Shown in pieces: positions 16,864-25,965 of a DNA stretch of 64,000 nucleotides. Numbering within the stretch: position 1 is the first letter of the stretch; each line of letters opens with the position of its first letter. Below the pieces are notes generated by a model that was not told the DNA's origin, searched no databases, and saw nothing but the letters and a program-made list of their open reading frames with translations. The stretch is from Roseovarius lutimaris (lineage in GTDB: Bacteria > Pseudomonadota > Alphaproteobacteria > Rhodobacterales > Rhodobacteraceae): NCBI RefSeq assembly GCF_900115165.1, contig NZ_FOVP01000009.1, positions 62,001-126,000 of the forward strand, written 5' to 3'. Both the position numbers and the translations under genes were made by a program.

Positions 16864-18279
16864 ATGAAAATTACGAGCTATTTCTGGGCGGCCGTGGCCG
16901 GGCTCTCTTTTGCTATGAGTCCTGTTGCGCCAACCGCACAGGCAGAATCCATTCGGGTGGTCCGCAACGGAACCAACAGCAATCTGAACGTGCCAATGAA
17001 CAGGGCCATCGTCGTTGAAAGCGATGTGCCCTTTGCAGAGCTCAGCATTGCCAATCCCGCGATTGCAGATATTTCAACTCTGTCGGATCGTACCATCTAT
17101 GTGCTGGGCAAGGCGCCGGGGCGGACAACGCTCACGCTTTTGGACGGCACCGGGCGGCTGATCACCAATATCGACGTGCACGTCAGCGCCGATATCTCCG
17201 AATTCAAGGAACGTCTGCGCCAGATTTTGCCGGGCGAGGCGATCGAGGTGCGCACCGCAAATGACGGGATCGTCATGTCGGGCACCGTCTCAAGCAGTTC
17301 GCGGATGGAGCGTGCGCTCGATCTTGCCGAACGCTATGCCCCGGAACGGGTGTCGAACCTGATGTCGGTGTCGGGCAAACAGCAGATCATGCTGAAGGTT
17401 CGATTTGCCGAGATGCAACGGAGCGTGTCAAAGGCGCTGTCAAGCTCGCTCTCGATTGATGCACGTGGCGGCGGGCTTGGCGTTATTGGCGGCACCAATA
17501 CCACCAATACGCAAGGCGGAATCCTGAATACACTGACCGGCGCCGTGCCGGGAACAAGCGATAACAATGCCGCATTTGCCTTTGGGTTTGATGTCGGCTC
17601 TGTCGAAGTCGGCATTTTGCTGGAAGCCCTGGAAACCAAGGGCATGGTGCGCACCCTGGCCGAGCCGAACCTGACCGCATTGTCGGGCCAGGAGGCCAAG
17701 TTTCTGGCCGGCGGCGAATTTCCCGTGCCAGTGCCGCAAGATGACAACACGACCACCATCGAATACAAGCCCTTCGGTGTCGAGTTGAACTTTGTGCCGC
17801 GCGTTGTCGAAGAGGGGATCATCAATCTTGAACTCGCCGCCGCAGTCTCTTCGATTGATACAGCCAATGGCCTTGTTGCCAATGGTCTCACGGTGCCCGC
17901 CTTCCGACGTCGCGACACCTCGACCACGGTGGTGCTGCGTGATGGCGACAGTTTTGCAATTGCCGGGCTCTTGCAGGACGATTTTCGCGATAATAACGGT
18001 CAGGTGCCATGGCTTGGCGACATTCCCATCCTGGGCACCCTGTTCCGCAGCGCCGATTACCAGCGCTCGCAAACCGAGCTTGTGATCATCGTTTCGGCTC
18101 ATATGGTATCTCCGACACGTGGCGAGGCACTTGCCCTTCCCACAGATCGGGTACAGATTCCGAGCGAACAAGACCTGTTCCTGAATGGCCGTGTCGCCAA
18201 GGGCGTGAAATCAAAAGGACCGGCTGGCGAAGTTGCCAAGCAGGATTTCAGCGGCTCTTACGGCTACGTCATGGATTGA
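16864..18279 (+). CDS. cpaC: Tad secretin CpaC (RcpA)
   Basis: A 471-residue outer-membrane secretin. It has a signal peptide (start at 16864, MKITSYFWAAV...AQA), an N-terminal pilus-assembly secretin domain (IRVVRNGTNSNLNVPMNRA), a BON-like segment, and the C-terminal secretin core with VPVPQDDN, GVELNFVPRV and LLQDDFRDNNGQVPWLGDIPILG followed by LFRS. It forms the channel through which the Flp pilus crosses the outer membrane. The usual secretin pilotin is not evident, although the neighbouring lipoproteins could serve. The gene is followed by the OmpA-family gene 16 bases later. Confidence 0.95.
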   Translation: MKITSYFWAAVAGLSFAMSPVAPTAQAESIRVVRNGTNSNLNVPMNRAIVVESDVPFAELSIANPAIADISTLSDRTIYVLGKAPGRTTLTLLDGTGRLITNIDVHVSADISEFKERLRQILPGEAIEVRTANDGIVMSGTVSSSSRMERALDLAERYAPERVSNLMSVSGKQQIMLKVRFAEMQRSVSKALSSSLSIDARGGGLGVIGGTNTTNTQGGILNTLTGAVPGTSDNNAAFAFGFDVGSVEVGILLEALETKGMVRTLAEPNLTALSGQEAKFLAGGEFPVPVPQDDNTTTIEYKPFGVELNFVPRVVEEGIINLELAAAVSSIDTANGLVANGLTVPAFRRRDTSTTVVLRDGDSFAIAGLLQDDFRDNNGQVPWLGDIPILGTLFRSADYQRSQTELVIIVSAHMVSPTRGEALALPTDRVQIPSEQDLFLNGRVAKGVKSKGPAGEVAKQDFSGSYGYVMD

Positions 18280-18295
18280 TCGAAAGGCTGGGGCA

Positions 18296-18946
18296 ATGAA
18301 ACATCTTATCGCAATCGCAGGTCTCGTCGCCACCTCTGCCTGTTCTCAGCAGGGTGAGGTATACCGCTCCTATTTCACCGAGGCTGGGGCTTTGGTGGAC
18401 GGCGGGAGTTTCGGCGACGCCAATATGAACAACCACTTGGTCATGACCGGCGAGAAAAGCTATGTCTATGATCTCTCGAACCGGTTTGCCAATGAGGTGC
18501 TGAGCACTGTCAACTTTGCCTTCAACTCGGCACAGCTTGATAGCGGCGCGCGTGATACGCTACGCGAGCAGGCAAATTGGATCCGCCAGTTCCCCGAAGT
18601 GCGCTTTCGGGTTTACGGTCATACCGATGCGGTTGGATCGAACCGATATAATAAAACCCTTGGGATGCGCCGCGCCCAAGCCGTGGTTTCCTTCCTGTCA
18701 TCGCAGGGCATCAGCCGCTCTCGCCTAGAGGCCGTTGTTTCCTTTGGCGAGACGCAGCCGCTGATCGTGACGCAGGGCCGCGAACGCCGGAACCGGCGCA
18801 CCGTGACCGAGGTCTCTGGTTTTGTGAAATCCAGCCCGATCATCATGGACGGCAAATATGCCGAGGTGGTCTATCGCGAATACATCAATAGCGCCGTGCC
18901 CGCCTCTACCCTCGAGATGGTTGCCAGCGACGGTGGCAGCGAGTAA
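18296..18946 (+). CDS. OmpA-family lipoprotein in the cpaD position of the tad locus
   Basis: A 216-residue protein. The start at 18296 gives a lipoprotein signal with the lipobox cysteine at C16 (LVATSAC). The C-terminal half is an OmpA-like peptidoglycan-binding domain (VNFAFNSAQLDSGARDTL, then VYGHTDAVGSNRYN and MRRAQAVVSFL, then GETQPLI). In Caulobacter-type loci the lipoprotein CpaD occupies this place; here a wall-binding OmpA protein does. It probably anchors the secretin to peptidoglycan. A strong terminator follows, closing the first tad transcription unit. Confidence 0.9.
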   Translation: MKHLIAIAGLVATSACSQQGEVYRSYFTEAGALVDGGSFGDANMNNHLVMTGEKSYVYDLSNRFANEVLSTVNFAFNSAQLDSGARDTLREQANWIRQFPEVRFRVYGHTDAVGSNRYNKTLGMRRAQAVVSFLSSQGISRSRLEAVVSFGETQPLIVTQGRERRNRRTVTEVSGFVKSSPIIMDGKYAEVVYREYINSAVPASTLEMVASDGGSE

Positions 18947-18990
18947 CGAAAGACCGGAATTCTCCCTGTTCGGCTTAGCCGGGCCAACTG

Positions 18991-19018
18991 AAACCCGCCC
19001 CAATTGGGCGGGTTTTTT
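18991..19018 (+). terminator. strong intrinsic terminator splitting the tad locus
   Basis: A perfect 9-bp stem (18992-19000 with 19006-19014, 5-base loop) runs straight into a T-run. It lies between the OmpA-family gene and cpaE, so flp-cpaB-cpaC-ompA and cpaE onward are probably separate transcription units. Confidence 0.9.
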
Positions 19019-19199
19019 GTATCTTAAGACCGCACAATTACGATCTTTTGGCCCAAATGTCGCCAAGATTTACAGTCATCTTCGTTCAGTAATGAGCGAT
19101 CCCAAATAAATGGGGCGCCAGGCAGACCTCATGGGTTTCCATGTTTCGCGAGCGATTACGCGGGTTCTGCATGGCGATCGCAGTAACAGGACCGATCAA

Positions 19200-20435
19200 A
19201 TGAGCAGTAGTGTGCTAAAACAACCCGAACCCAGCCCGATTATCGCCTGCACAATCAGCCGCGACGTACAGAACTTTGACCTGTTGATTGAAGATATGGA
19301 AACCGAGCTTGGCGAAAACTGGGGTGACCTTGGATTTGCCGAAGCCCTCGCCTTTCTCAATCAACCCGAAGCCGATTCTCTGGAGTTCGTGGCTGTTGCC
19401 ATCGACGAAACCGACGAGGACGACCTTGTCATGCTGGGCGAAATCATCAGTCTCGCCAGTAAAAAGGACATCAAGGTCATCCTGATCGCGGAAGATGTCA
19501 GCCCGGCGGCCCTGCATCAGTTATTGCGTCAGGGGGCGGATGAATTCGTGCCCTACCCGCTGCCCGAGAATGAATTGAAATCCGCGATTGCGCGTCTGCA
19601 AAAACCAGCCCCTACAGCGGCCAGCGCGACCCCGGTTGCGATTGACCGGTCGACCGAAGGTACAGGTGTGCTTTTGGCGGTACAGGGTCTTGCCGGGGGC
19701 ACCGGGGCGACGACGCTTGCGGTAAATCTTGCCTGGGAACTGGCCAATGTCGAAAAGGCGAATCCCCCCAAGGTGTGCCTGCTGGATTTCAGCCTGCAAT
19801 TCGGATCGACCGCCACCTTTCTTGACCTGCCGCGCCGCGAGGTTGTGTTTGAAATGTGGTCGGACACGGAAACCATGGATGATGATGTCTTCCGTCAGGC
19901 GCTTGTCTGCTTTGAGGAAAAGCTTTGGGTGCTGACCGCGCCCAAGGACATGATCCCGCTGGACATGATCACATCCGAGGACGTCAACAAGGTGCTTGAG
20001 ATTGCCCGGCGGCATTTCGATTATGTAATCGTCGACATGCCCACCACTCTGGTGCAATGGACCGAAGCGGTGCTGAACGCCTCGCAGATCTATTTTTCGA
20101 CCCTGGAACTGGACATGCGCTCGGCGCAAAACGCCCTGCGGATGAAGCGCGCGCTGCAATCCGAGGACTTGCCGGTCGAAAAACTGCGGTTCTGCCTGAA
20201 CCGCTCTCCGAAGTTTACCGATTTGAACGGCAAAAGCCGCGTGAAGCGCATGGCCGAAAGCCTTGAAATCAGTATCGAACTGTTACTGCCCGATGGTGGG
20301 CGCGCGGTTTGCCAAAGCTCGGACCACGGCCTGCCGCTTGCCTCTGCGGCGGCCAAGAATCCGTTACGCCGAGAAATTGCAAAACTGGCCAACTCATTGC
20401 ATGAGCTGGGTAAAAGCGACGCAGAAGCCGCATAG
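19200..20435 (+). CDS. cpaE: Tad pilus protein CpaE, ParA/MinD-like with receiver-like N-terminus
   Basis: A 411-residue protein. Residues 1-135 resemble a receiver domain without a clear phosphoacceptor site; residues 155-405 are a ParA/MinD-type domain. CpaE localises and starts Tad pilus assembly in Caulobacter. The P-loop reads GLAGGTGATT (163-172): both lysines of the deviant Walker A motif (KGGxGKT) are replaced, so ATP hydrolysis is doubtful. The LLDFSLQFGS stretch matches the A-prime motif. I chose the ATG at 19200, which has AGGA eight bases upstream, over a GTG/ATG-type start at 19110. It is the first gene after the terminator and probably has its own promoter. Confidence 0.9.
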   Translation: MSSSVLKQPEPSPIIACTISRDVQNFDLLIEDMETELGENWGDLGFAEALAFLNQPEADSLEFVAVAIDETDEDDLVMLGEIISLASKKDIKVILIAEDVSPAALHQLLRQGADEFVPYPLPENELKSAIARLQKPAPTAASATPVAIDRSTEGTGVLLAVQGLAGGTGATTLAVNLAWELANVEKANPPKVCLLDFSLQFGSTATFLDLPRREVVFEMWSDTETMDDDVFRQALVCFEEKLWVLTAPKDMIPLDMITSEDVNKVLEIARRHFDYVIVDMPTTLVQWTEAVLNASQIYFSTLELDMRSAQNALRMKRALQSEDLPVEKLRFCLNRSPKFTDLNGKSRVKRMAESLEISIELLLPDGGRAVCQSSDHGLPLASAAAKNPLRREIAKLANSLHELGKSDAEAA

Positions 20436-20452
20436 AAAAGGGTCCAAAACCA

Positions 20453-21895
20453 ATGTTTTCCCGTTATAAAAAACCTGCGGCCACCAAGGCTGGCACCAAT
20501 TTGAAAGCCGTCCAGGAGCCCAAGACCGCACCACTCGAAGCTGCGGCACCGGCGGTGTCGTTTCGCAAACCTGCGCAAGTCGCGCCCGCCGCCGTTGTGG
20601 GCGCGGACAAGGAACGCAAGCGCAAGGATCGGATCGGCGAGATCAAGATCGAATTGCACCGCGCGCTTCTCGACAACCTCAACCTTGCCGCGCTCGATAC
20701 CGCGTCAGAGAACGACCTGCGCGCCGAGATAAGCTCGATTGCCGGTGAATTCCTCGAAGAAAAAGGCATCGTTCTCAACCGCGAAGACCGCATAACCCTC
20801 ACCCAAGAGCTTTATGATGAGGTCAAAGGCCTTGGCCCGCTTGAAACGCTGCTGAAAGACGACACGGTCAACGATATTCTGGTCAACGGCCCACATCAGA
20901 TATTCGTGGAACGCGCCGGCATCCTGAGCCTGAGCGATGTGACCTTCAAAGATGAAAAACACCTGATGCGGATCATCGACAAGATCGTTTCGGCCGTGGG
21001 GCGGCGGGTGGATGAATCCAACCCCTATGTTGACGCCCGTCTTGCCGATGGGTCGCGTTTCAACGCCATGGTGCCGCCGGTCGCGGTCGACGGGAGCCTA
21101 GTGTCTATTCGGAAATTCAAGAAGGACAAGCTCGGCATCGACGATCTGGTCAAATTCGGCGCCTTCTCGGAAGAGATGGCCGCCTATTTGCAGGCTGCCG
21201 TTGCCACCCGTCTCAACGTGATCGTGTCGGGCGGGACCGGCTCGGGCAAGACGACCACGCTTAATGCGCTGTCATCGTTCATCGACAATGCCGAACGCAT
21301 CCTGACCATCGAAGACACCGCCGAACTTCAGCTTCAACAGGTCCATGTCGGCCGGATGGAAAGCCGCCCGCCCAACGTGGAAGGCAAAGGCGAGGTAAGC
21401 CCGCGCGACTGTCTGAAAAACGCGCTTCGGATGCGCCCTGACCGGATCATCGTCGGTGAGACGCGCGGCGAAGAGGTGATCGACATGTTGCAGGCCATGA
21501 ACACCGGCCACGACGGATCAATGACCACGATTCACGCCAACAACGCCCGCGACGCCATCAGCCGCCTGGAAAACATGGTCGCGATGGCCGGGATTGAAAT
21601 GCCACTCAAGGCCGTTCGCTCTCAGGTTGCCTCGGCCGTGAACCTGATCGTGCAGGCCAGCCGTCTACAGGACGGGTCGCGCCGGATGACCTCGATCACG
21701 GAAGTGACCGGGATGGAGGGCGATGTGATCTCGATGCAGGAAATCTTTCGCTTCCAGCGCGTCGGCCTGAGCCCCGACAACAAGATCATCGGCCATTTCA
21801 CCGGAACCGGCGTGCGCTCGAACTTTACAGAGCGCTTCCGCCTGTGGGGCTATGATCTTCCGCCTCATATCTTTGAACCCATCGCAGCGGAGTAA
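20453..21895 (+). CDS. cpaF: Tad secretion ATPase CpaF (TadA)
   Basis: A 480-residue hexameric ATPase of the GspE/VirB11 family that powers Flp pilus assembly. Visible motifs: Walker [10 protein letters not shown] at 260-268, Asp box TIEDTAEL at 285-292, Walker [12 protein letters not shown] at 331-341 and His box [14 protein letters not shown] at 351-364, all intact. The N-terminal 60 residues are Ala/Pro/Lys-rich and probably flexible. It follows cpaE by 17 bases and is 5 bases from tadB. Unlike CpaE, this motor appears fully competent. Confidence 0.97.
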   Translation: MFSRYKKPAATKAGTNLKAVQEPKTAPLEAAAPAVSFRKPAQVAPAAVVGADKERKRKDRIGEIKIELHRALLDNLNLAALDTASENDLRAEISSIAGEFLEEKGIVLNREDRITLTQELYDEVKGLGPLETLLKDDTVNDILVNGPHQIFVERAGILSLSDVTFKDEKHLMRIIDKIVSAVGRRVDESNPYVDARLADGSRFNAMVPPVAVDGSLVSIRKFKKDKLGIDDLVKFGAFSEEMAAYLQAAVATRLNVIVSGGTGSGKTTTLNALSSFIDNAERILTIEDTAELQLQQVHVGRMESRPPNVEGKGEVSPRDCLKNALRMRPDRIIVGETRGEEVIDMLQAMNTGHDGSMTTIHANNARDAISRLENMVAMAGIEMPLKAVRSQVASAVNLIVQASRLQDGSRRMTSITEVTGMEGDVISMQEIFRFQRVGLSPDNKIIGHFTGTGVRSNFTERFRLWGYDLPPHIFEPIAAE

Positions 21896-21900
21896 CGCAG

Positions 21901-22869
21901 ATGACCATCAGCGCAGAACCAATTATTTACGGCCTGATTTTCATCGGCGTTCTGGTCCTTGTCGAGGGCCTTTACCTGACGGTGTTCGGCCGTTCGATTA
22001 GCCTCAACAACCGGGTCAACCGGCGGCTTGAGATGCTGGACAAGACCGGCAACCGCGAAGAGGTGATGGAAAAGCTGCGCAAAGAGATGCAACAGCATCT
22101 TAAGGCACGCAAGATCCCGCTCTATTCGATCCTGTCCACCAAGGCGCAAAAGGCGGCGATTGCCTTTACCCCCAATCAGCTGATGCTGCTGATGGTGGGC
22201 GTAAGCGTGCTTGCCTTTCTTGGGCTGACGATCGGCACCGCAACGGCCATTCCCGTGCGCATTGCCGCGTCGATCGGGATGGGTGTTGGTGGCATTTTCA
22301 CATGGATCAGCATGAAAGCGAACAAGCGCATGGGGATGCTCGAAGAGCAGCTGCCCGATGCGATCGAACTTATGGTGCGCTCGCTTCGGGTGGGCCATCC
22401 GTTTTCCGCCGCCATCGGGATTGTCGCGACCGAGGTCTCTGATCCTCTGGCCTCTGAATTTGGCATCATCGCCGACGAAGCCGCCTATGGCCGCGATATG
22501 GGCGAGGCCCTCAAGGATATGGCCGAACGTCTTGATATGCAGGATCTGCGGTTCCTGGCCGTTGCCGTGACCATTCAGCAGCAATCAGGCGGTAACCTTG
22601 CCGAGATTCTTGCCGGTCTGGCCAAGGTCATCCGCTCGCGCTTTCGCCTGTTTCGCCGGGTCAAGGCGATCACCGCCGAGGCAAAATGGTCAGGTAAATT
22701 CCTTTCGGGCTTTCCCATCCTCGCCTTGGTCGGCATTCAGGTGATCAAGCCCGATTACTATGACGAAGCGATGCTTCACCCCTTCTTCATTCCCGCCGTG
22801 CTGGTCGTGGGGGCCTTTCTGGTGCTCAACCTGATCGTCATGCGCGCGCTTGTCGACATCAAGGTCTGA
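21901..22869 (+). CDS. tadB: Tad inner-membrane platform protein TadB
   Basis: A 322-residue T2SSF (GspF-like) membrane protein. It has an N-terminal membrane segment (about 7-27), two more near 95-135, the cytoplasmic T2SSF domain (LPDAIELMVRSLRVGHPF, then QQSGGNLAEIL) and a C-terminal hydrophobic end. With TadC it forms the platform on which CpaF acts. It ends 13 bases before tadC. Confidence 0.93.
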   Translation: MTISAEPIIYGLIFIGVLVLVEGLYLTVFGRSISLNNRVNRRLEMLDKTGNREEVMEKLRKEMQQHLKARKIPLYSILSTKAQKAAIAFTPNQLMLLMVGVSVLAFLGLTIGTATAIPVRIAASIGMGVGGIFTWISMKANKRMGMLEEQLPDAIELMVRSLRVGHPFSAAIGIVATEVSDPLASEFGIIADEAAYGRDMGEALKDMAERLDMQDLRFLAVAVTIQQQSGGNLAEILAGLAKVIRSRFRLFRRVKAITAEAKWSGKFLSGFPILALVGIQVIKPDYYDEAMLHPFFIPAVLVVGAFLVLNLIVMRALVDIKV

Positions 22870-22882
22870 AAAGGAACACCTC

Positions 22883-23863
22883 ATGACACTTTTGACCCTG
22901 TTCACTGACGTATTGACCGGCGCACTTGGCCCGTTTGGCCCCATAATCGCAATCGGCGCGCTTGGTGTTATGCTTATTCTGCTGACCGTGCCGATCATGC
23001 TCAAGCAAAAGCAGGATCCGCTTAAAAAGCTCAAAGAGGCCAATGCCCGCAAAGGCTCCGGGGCCAAATCGGCGAAATTGCGCAGCGGCACGCGCAATGA
23101 AAAGCTGGATAAATACGCGACCTTTCTTGAGCCGCAGGATGAAAAACAACTGTCGAAGATGCGCCTGACCCTGATGCAGGCGGGGTATCGCGACAAGGAT
23201 GCGGTGCGGTATTTCCATTTTGCCCAATTTGCGCTTGGCATTGGCCTTTTGCTCCTCGGGGTGATCTATTTTGTCCTGTTCAAATCCGGCGATGACGTCA
23301 CAACCCAACAGACGTTGATGTATATTCTCGGGCCCGGTGGCGTCGGCTATATGTTGCCCAAATACTGGATCACAAAACGCCAGCAGTCGCGCCAGGAAGA
23401 AATCACCGACGGCTTTCCCGACAGCCTTGACATGATGCTTGTCTGTATCGAGGCCGGTCAGTCGATGGATCAGGCCATCATTCGCGTCTCTAATGAGATC
23501 CGCGCGTCTTATCCCGCGTTGGCCGATGAATTCCAGATCGTTTCCTTGCAGATCAAGGCCGGGCGCGACAAGGCTTCGGTTCTCAATGAGATGGCTGAAC
23601 GCTGCGGCGTGCAGGATATCTCAAGCTTTGTGACGGTTCTTGTGCAGTCGCAGACCTTCGGCACCTCGGTCGGTGAGGCGTTGCGCGTCTACGCGGCGGA
23701 AATGCGTGACAAACGGGTCATGCGGGCCGAAGAAAAAGCCAACAAACTTCCGACAAAGATGACACTTGCCACGATGATGCTTACAGTACCACCATTGCTG
23801 ATCATTCTGGTTGGGCCGTCCGCTCTGGGTATTATGAAACTCATGGACATGTCGGCCAAGTAA
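22883..23863 (+). CDS. tadC: Tad inner-membrane platform protein TadC
   Basis: A 326-residue T2SSF membrane protein, the partner of TadB. Hydrophobic segments lie near 14-36, 122-145 and at the C-terminus (MTLATMMLTVPPLLIILVGP), with the T2SSF motif (FPDSLDMMLVCIEAGQSMDQA) in between. I chose the ATG at 22883, with AAGGA upstream, over an in-frame start at 22850 that would lie inside tadB. It is followed closely by the two TPR lipoproteins. Confidence 0.93.
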   Translation: MTLLTLFTDVLTGALGPFGPIIAIGALGVMLILLTVPIMLKQKQDPLKKLKEANARKGSGAKSAKLRSGTRNEKLDKYATFLEPQDEKQLSKMRLTLMQAGYRDKDAVRYFHFAQFALGIGLLLLGVIYFVLFKSGDDVTTQQTLMYILGPGGVGYMLPKYWITKRQQSRQEEITDGFPDSLDMMLVCIEAGQSMDQAIIRVSNEIRASYPALADEFQIVSLQIKAGRDKASVLNEMAERCGVQDISSFVTVLVQSQTFGTSVGEALRVYAAEMRDKRVMRAEEKANKLPTKMTLATMMLTVPPLLIILVGPSALGIMKLMDMSAK

Positions 23864-23873
23864 ACGGGGCACG

Positions 23874-24425
23874 ATGACTTCACGGGCGGGGACAGGTCTG
23901 GCGGTTTTTCTGACGCTGGTCGGCTGTGTCAAGCCAGGGCCTCCAGAGGGGCCTTACGCCCCTGGCCCGGTGCCGGGGGCCGAGGCGGTCGACGGGGTGA
24001 TCGTCGGCCACCGCCTTATGGACGCGGGCGAATTCGAGCTGGCGCAAAAGGCCTATACACGCGCCGCCGTGACCCAGGGCATGACGGCCGATATTCTTGC
24101 CGGTCTTGGCAGCGCCAATCTGGGGCTTGGTCGGCTTGCAACGGCCGAACGCCTGCTGCGCAAAGCGATTGAAAAAGACCAGACCTCTCCTGAAATCTGG
24201 AACAATCTGGGTGTCGTGCTGGTCGAAAAACGTGAATATGTCGAAGCAGAACAGGTTTTTCGTCGCGCCTATGCTCTGGATGATGGCCAAAGTGACTCAA
24301 TTCGCGACAATTTGCGCTTAGCGCTCGCAAAATCTGAAAATTCCGACTATGCTGATGTGCAAGAGCAAGACTATAAATTGGTACGGCGGGGCAGTGGCGA
24401 CTATCTGGTCCGCAAGATACCATGA
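23874..24425 (+). CDS. TPR lipoprotein of the tad locus (TadD-like), copy 1
   Basis: A 183-residue protein with a lipoprotein signal (lipobox cysteine C18, TLVGC) followed by a Pro/Gly-rich linker and two to three tetratricopeptide repeats (GEFELAQKAYTRAAV, LGRLATAERLLRKAI, EYVEAEQVFRRAYALD). TadD-type lipoproteins are needed for secretin assembly or pilus biogenesis. It is the shorter of two consecutive TPR lipoproteins; division of labour between them is unknown. It starts 10 bases after tadC. Confidence 0.88.
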   Translation: MTSRAGTGLAVFLTLVGCVKPGPPEGPYAPGPVPGAEAVDGVIVGHRLMDAGEFELAQKAYTRAAVTQGMTADILAGLGSANLGLGRLATAERLLRKAIEKDQTSPEIWNNLGVVLVEKREYVEAEQVFRRAYALDDGQSDSIRDNLRLALAKSENSDYADVQEQDYKLVRRGSGDYLVRKIP

Positions 24426-24454
24426 CGAGGCAGCGGCAGTAAAAGGACGCAAAA

Positions 24455-25312
24455 ATGCGCCACCCTATCCTGATTTCCCTGTGTGTGACGGGCGTTATTG
24501 CCCTGTCTGCATGCGAGCAATCCACCGAAAATGACGTCGATCGCGCCTTTCAGAGCATCAATGTCGTGGATGAAACCAACCTCAATGACGTGATGCTGGC
24601 AGCGGCTGACCCCAATGAGGCGGTGTCGTATTTTCAGCGCGCAGTCGGCGAAAAGCCGGATCGCATTGATCTGTTGCGCGGGCTTGGCAAATCCCTGATC
24701 CGGGCCAAGCGCCATACCGAGGCGGTCAGCACCTGGGTGAAAGTGACCGAGCATAAAGATGCCACGAATGAGGATCGCGTTGACCTGGCTGACGCGCTGA
24801 TCCGCAACAACGAGTGGGAGCGTGCCGACAATATCCTTGATACCATCCCCCCCACATACGAGACGTTCAAACGCTACCGCCTTGAGGCAATGGTCGCCGA
24901 CAGCAATCAGGACTGGAAAAAGGCCGACAGTTTCTATGAAATCGCCGTTGGCCTGACGACCCGCCCGGCCAGCGTGATGAACAACTGGGGTTATTCCAAG
25001 TTGACGCGCGGCGATTATCCCGGCGCAGAGCGGCTTTTCTCGGATTCGATACGACAGGACCCGGCGCTGTTTACCGCGAAAAACAACCTGGTTCTGGCAC
25101 GCGGGGCACAACAGAAATATTCACTGCCCGTGTTGTCCGCCAATCAGGTAGAACGCGCGCAACTTCTTTATACGCTTGGCCTTTCGGCGATCAAACAGGG
25201 CGACACGGCGATTGGCAAGGGCCTGTTGCGTGATGCAATAGAGACCCATCCCCAACATTTCGAGGACGCCGCGCGTAGCCTGAGCGCCCTTGAATCGAAC
25301 GTGTCCAACTAG
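24455..25312 (+). CDS. tadD: TPR lipoprotein of the tad locus (TadD-like), copy 2
   Basis: A 285-residue protein with a lipoprotein signal (C20 in VIALSAC) and about five tetratricopeptide repeats (DPNEAVSYFQRAVGEKP, KRHTEAVSTWVKV, NEWERADNILDTIP, GDYPGAERLFSDSIRQDP, and a C-terminal one). Its length and repeat number fit TadD better than the shorter neighbour. It probably supports CpaC multimerisation or placement from the periplasmic face of a membrane. It lies 29 bases after the first TPR gene and 14 bases before cpaA. Confidence 0.88.
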   Translation: MRHPILISLCVTGVIALSACEQSTENDVDRAFQSINVVDETNLNDVMLAAADPNEAVSYFQRAVGEKPDRIDLLRGLGKSLIRAKRHTEAVSTWVKVTEHKDATNEDRVDLADALIRNNEWERADNILDTIPPTYETFKRYRLEAMVADSNQDWKKADSFYEIAVGLTTRPASVMNNWGYSKLTRGDYPGAERLFSDSIRQDPALFTAKNNLVLARGAQQKYSLPVLSANQVERAQLLYTLGLSAIKQGDTAIGKGLLRDAIETHPQHFEDAARSLSALESNVSN

Positions 25313-25326
25313 GCCGGGGTGCGGCG

Positions 25327-25827
25327 ATGCCACTTCAGATTACCGCCCAATCGGCACTTTGGTTCCTGCCGTTCGTTCTTCCGGTCTGTGTCTGGGTCGC
25401 CTGGAGCGATCTGCGGGCGATGAAAATACCCAACACCGCGGTGCTGACCCTGGCGGGCATCTTCGTGGTGATCGGGCTGATCGCGCTGCCGCTGTCAGAT
25501 TACCCCTGGCGGTTCGTGCATCTTGCGGTGATGCTTGCGGTCGGGATTCTGGCCAATGCCGTCGGCGTCATGGGGGCTGGGGATGCCAAGTTTATCGCCG
25601 CCGCCGCCCCCTTCGTGGCGCTTGGCGATCTTGCCCTGTTGGGGGTTCTGTTTTCCGCCACCCTTCTGGCGGCCTTTGTCACGCATCGCATCGCCAAATA
25701 CAGCCCGCTGCGCCGCCTTGCCCCGGAATGGCAAAGCTGGTCGGTGGGCAAGAAATTTCCGATGGGCTTTGCCCTTGGCGCCACTCTGGCGATTTATCTG
25801 GGGCTAGGCGCGCTCTACGGCGCGTAA
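25327..25827 (+). CDS. cpaA: prepilin peptidase CpaA (TadV)
   Basis: A 166-residue aspartic membrane peptidase of the A24A family, short form without the N-methylation domain. The two catalytic aspartates are D28 in AWSDLRAMKIPN and D86 in the GAGD motif (GVMGAGDAKF). Five to six hydrophobic segments are present. It should cut the Flp leader after Gly14. It closes the main tad series; 138 bases separate it from the AAA+ ATPase gene. Confidence 0.93.
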   Translation: MPLQITAQSALWFLPFVLPVCVWVAWSDLRAMKIPNTAVLTLAGIFVVIGLIALPLSDYPWRFVHLAVMLAVGILANAVGVMGAGDAKFIAAAAPFVALGDLALLGVLFSATLLAAFVTHRIAKYSPLRRLAPEWQSWSVGKKFPMGFALGATLAIYLGLGALYGA

Positions 25828-25965
25828 CGCGCTGTCTTTGCCGCACCCCTGCCCGAGGCTTTCCTTAATTTCTGCACCTTTGCCGGGCATGCTACCGACC
25901 AAGCCCGCCCGTTTTCCTGCGGTACGGGAGAAAAACAGCAACCAGGCGCAGAACAGGCACATCAC

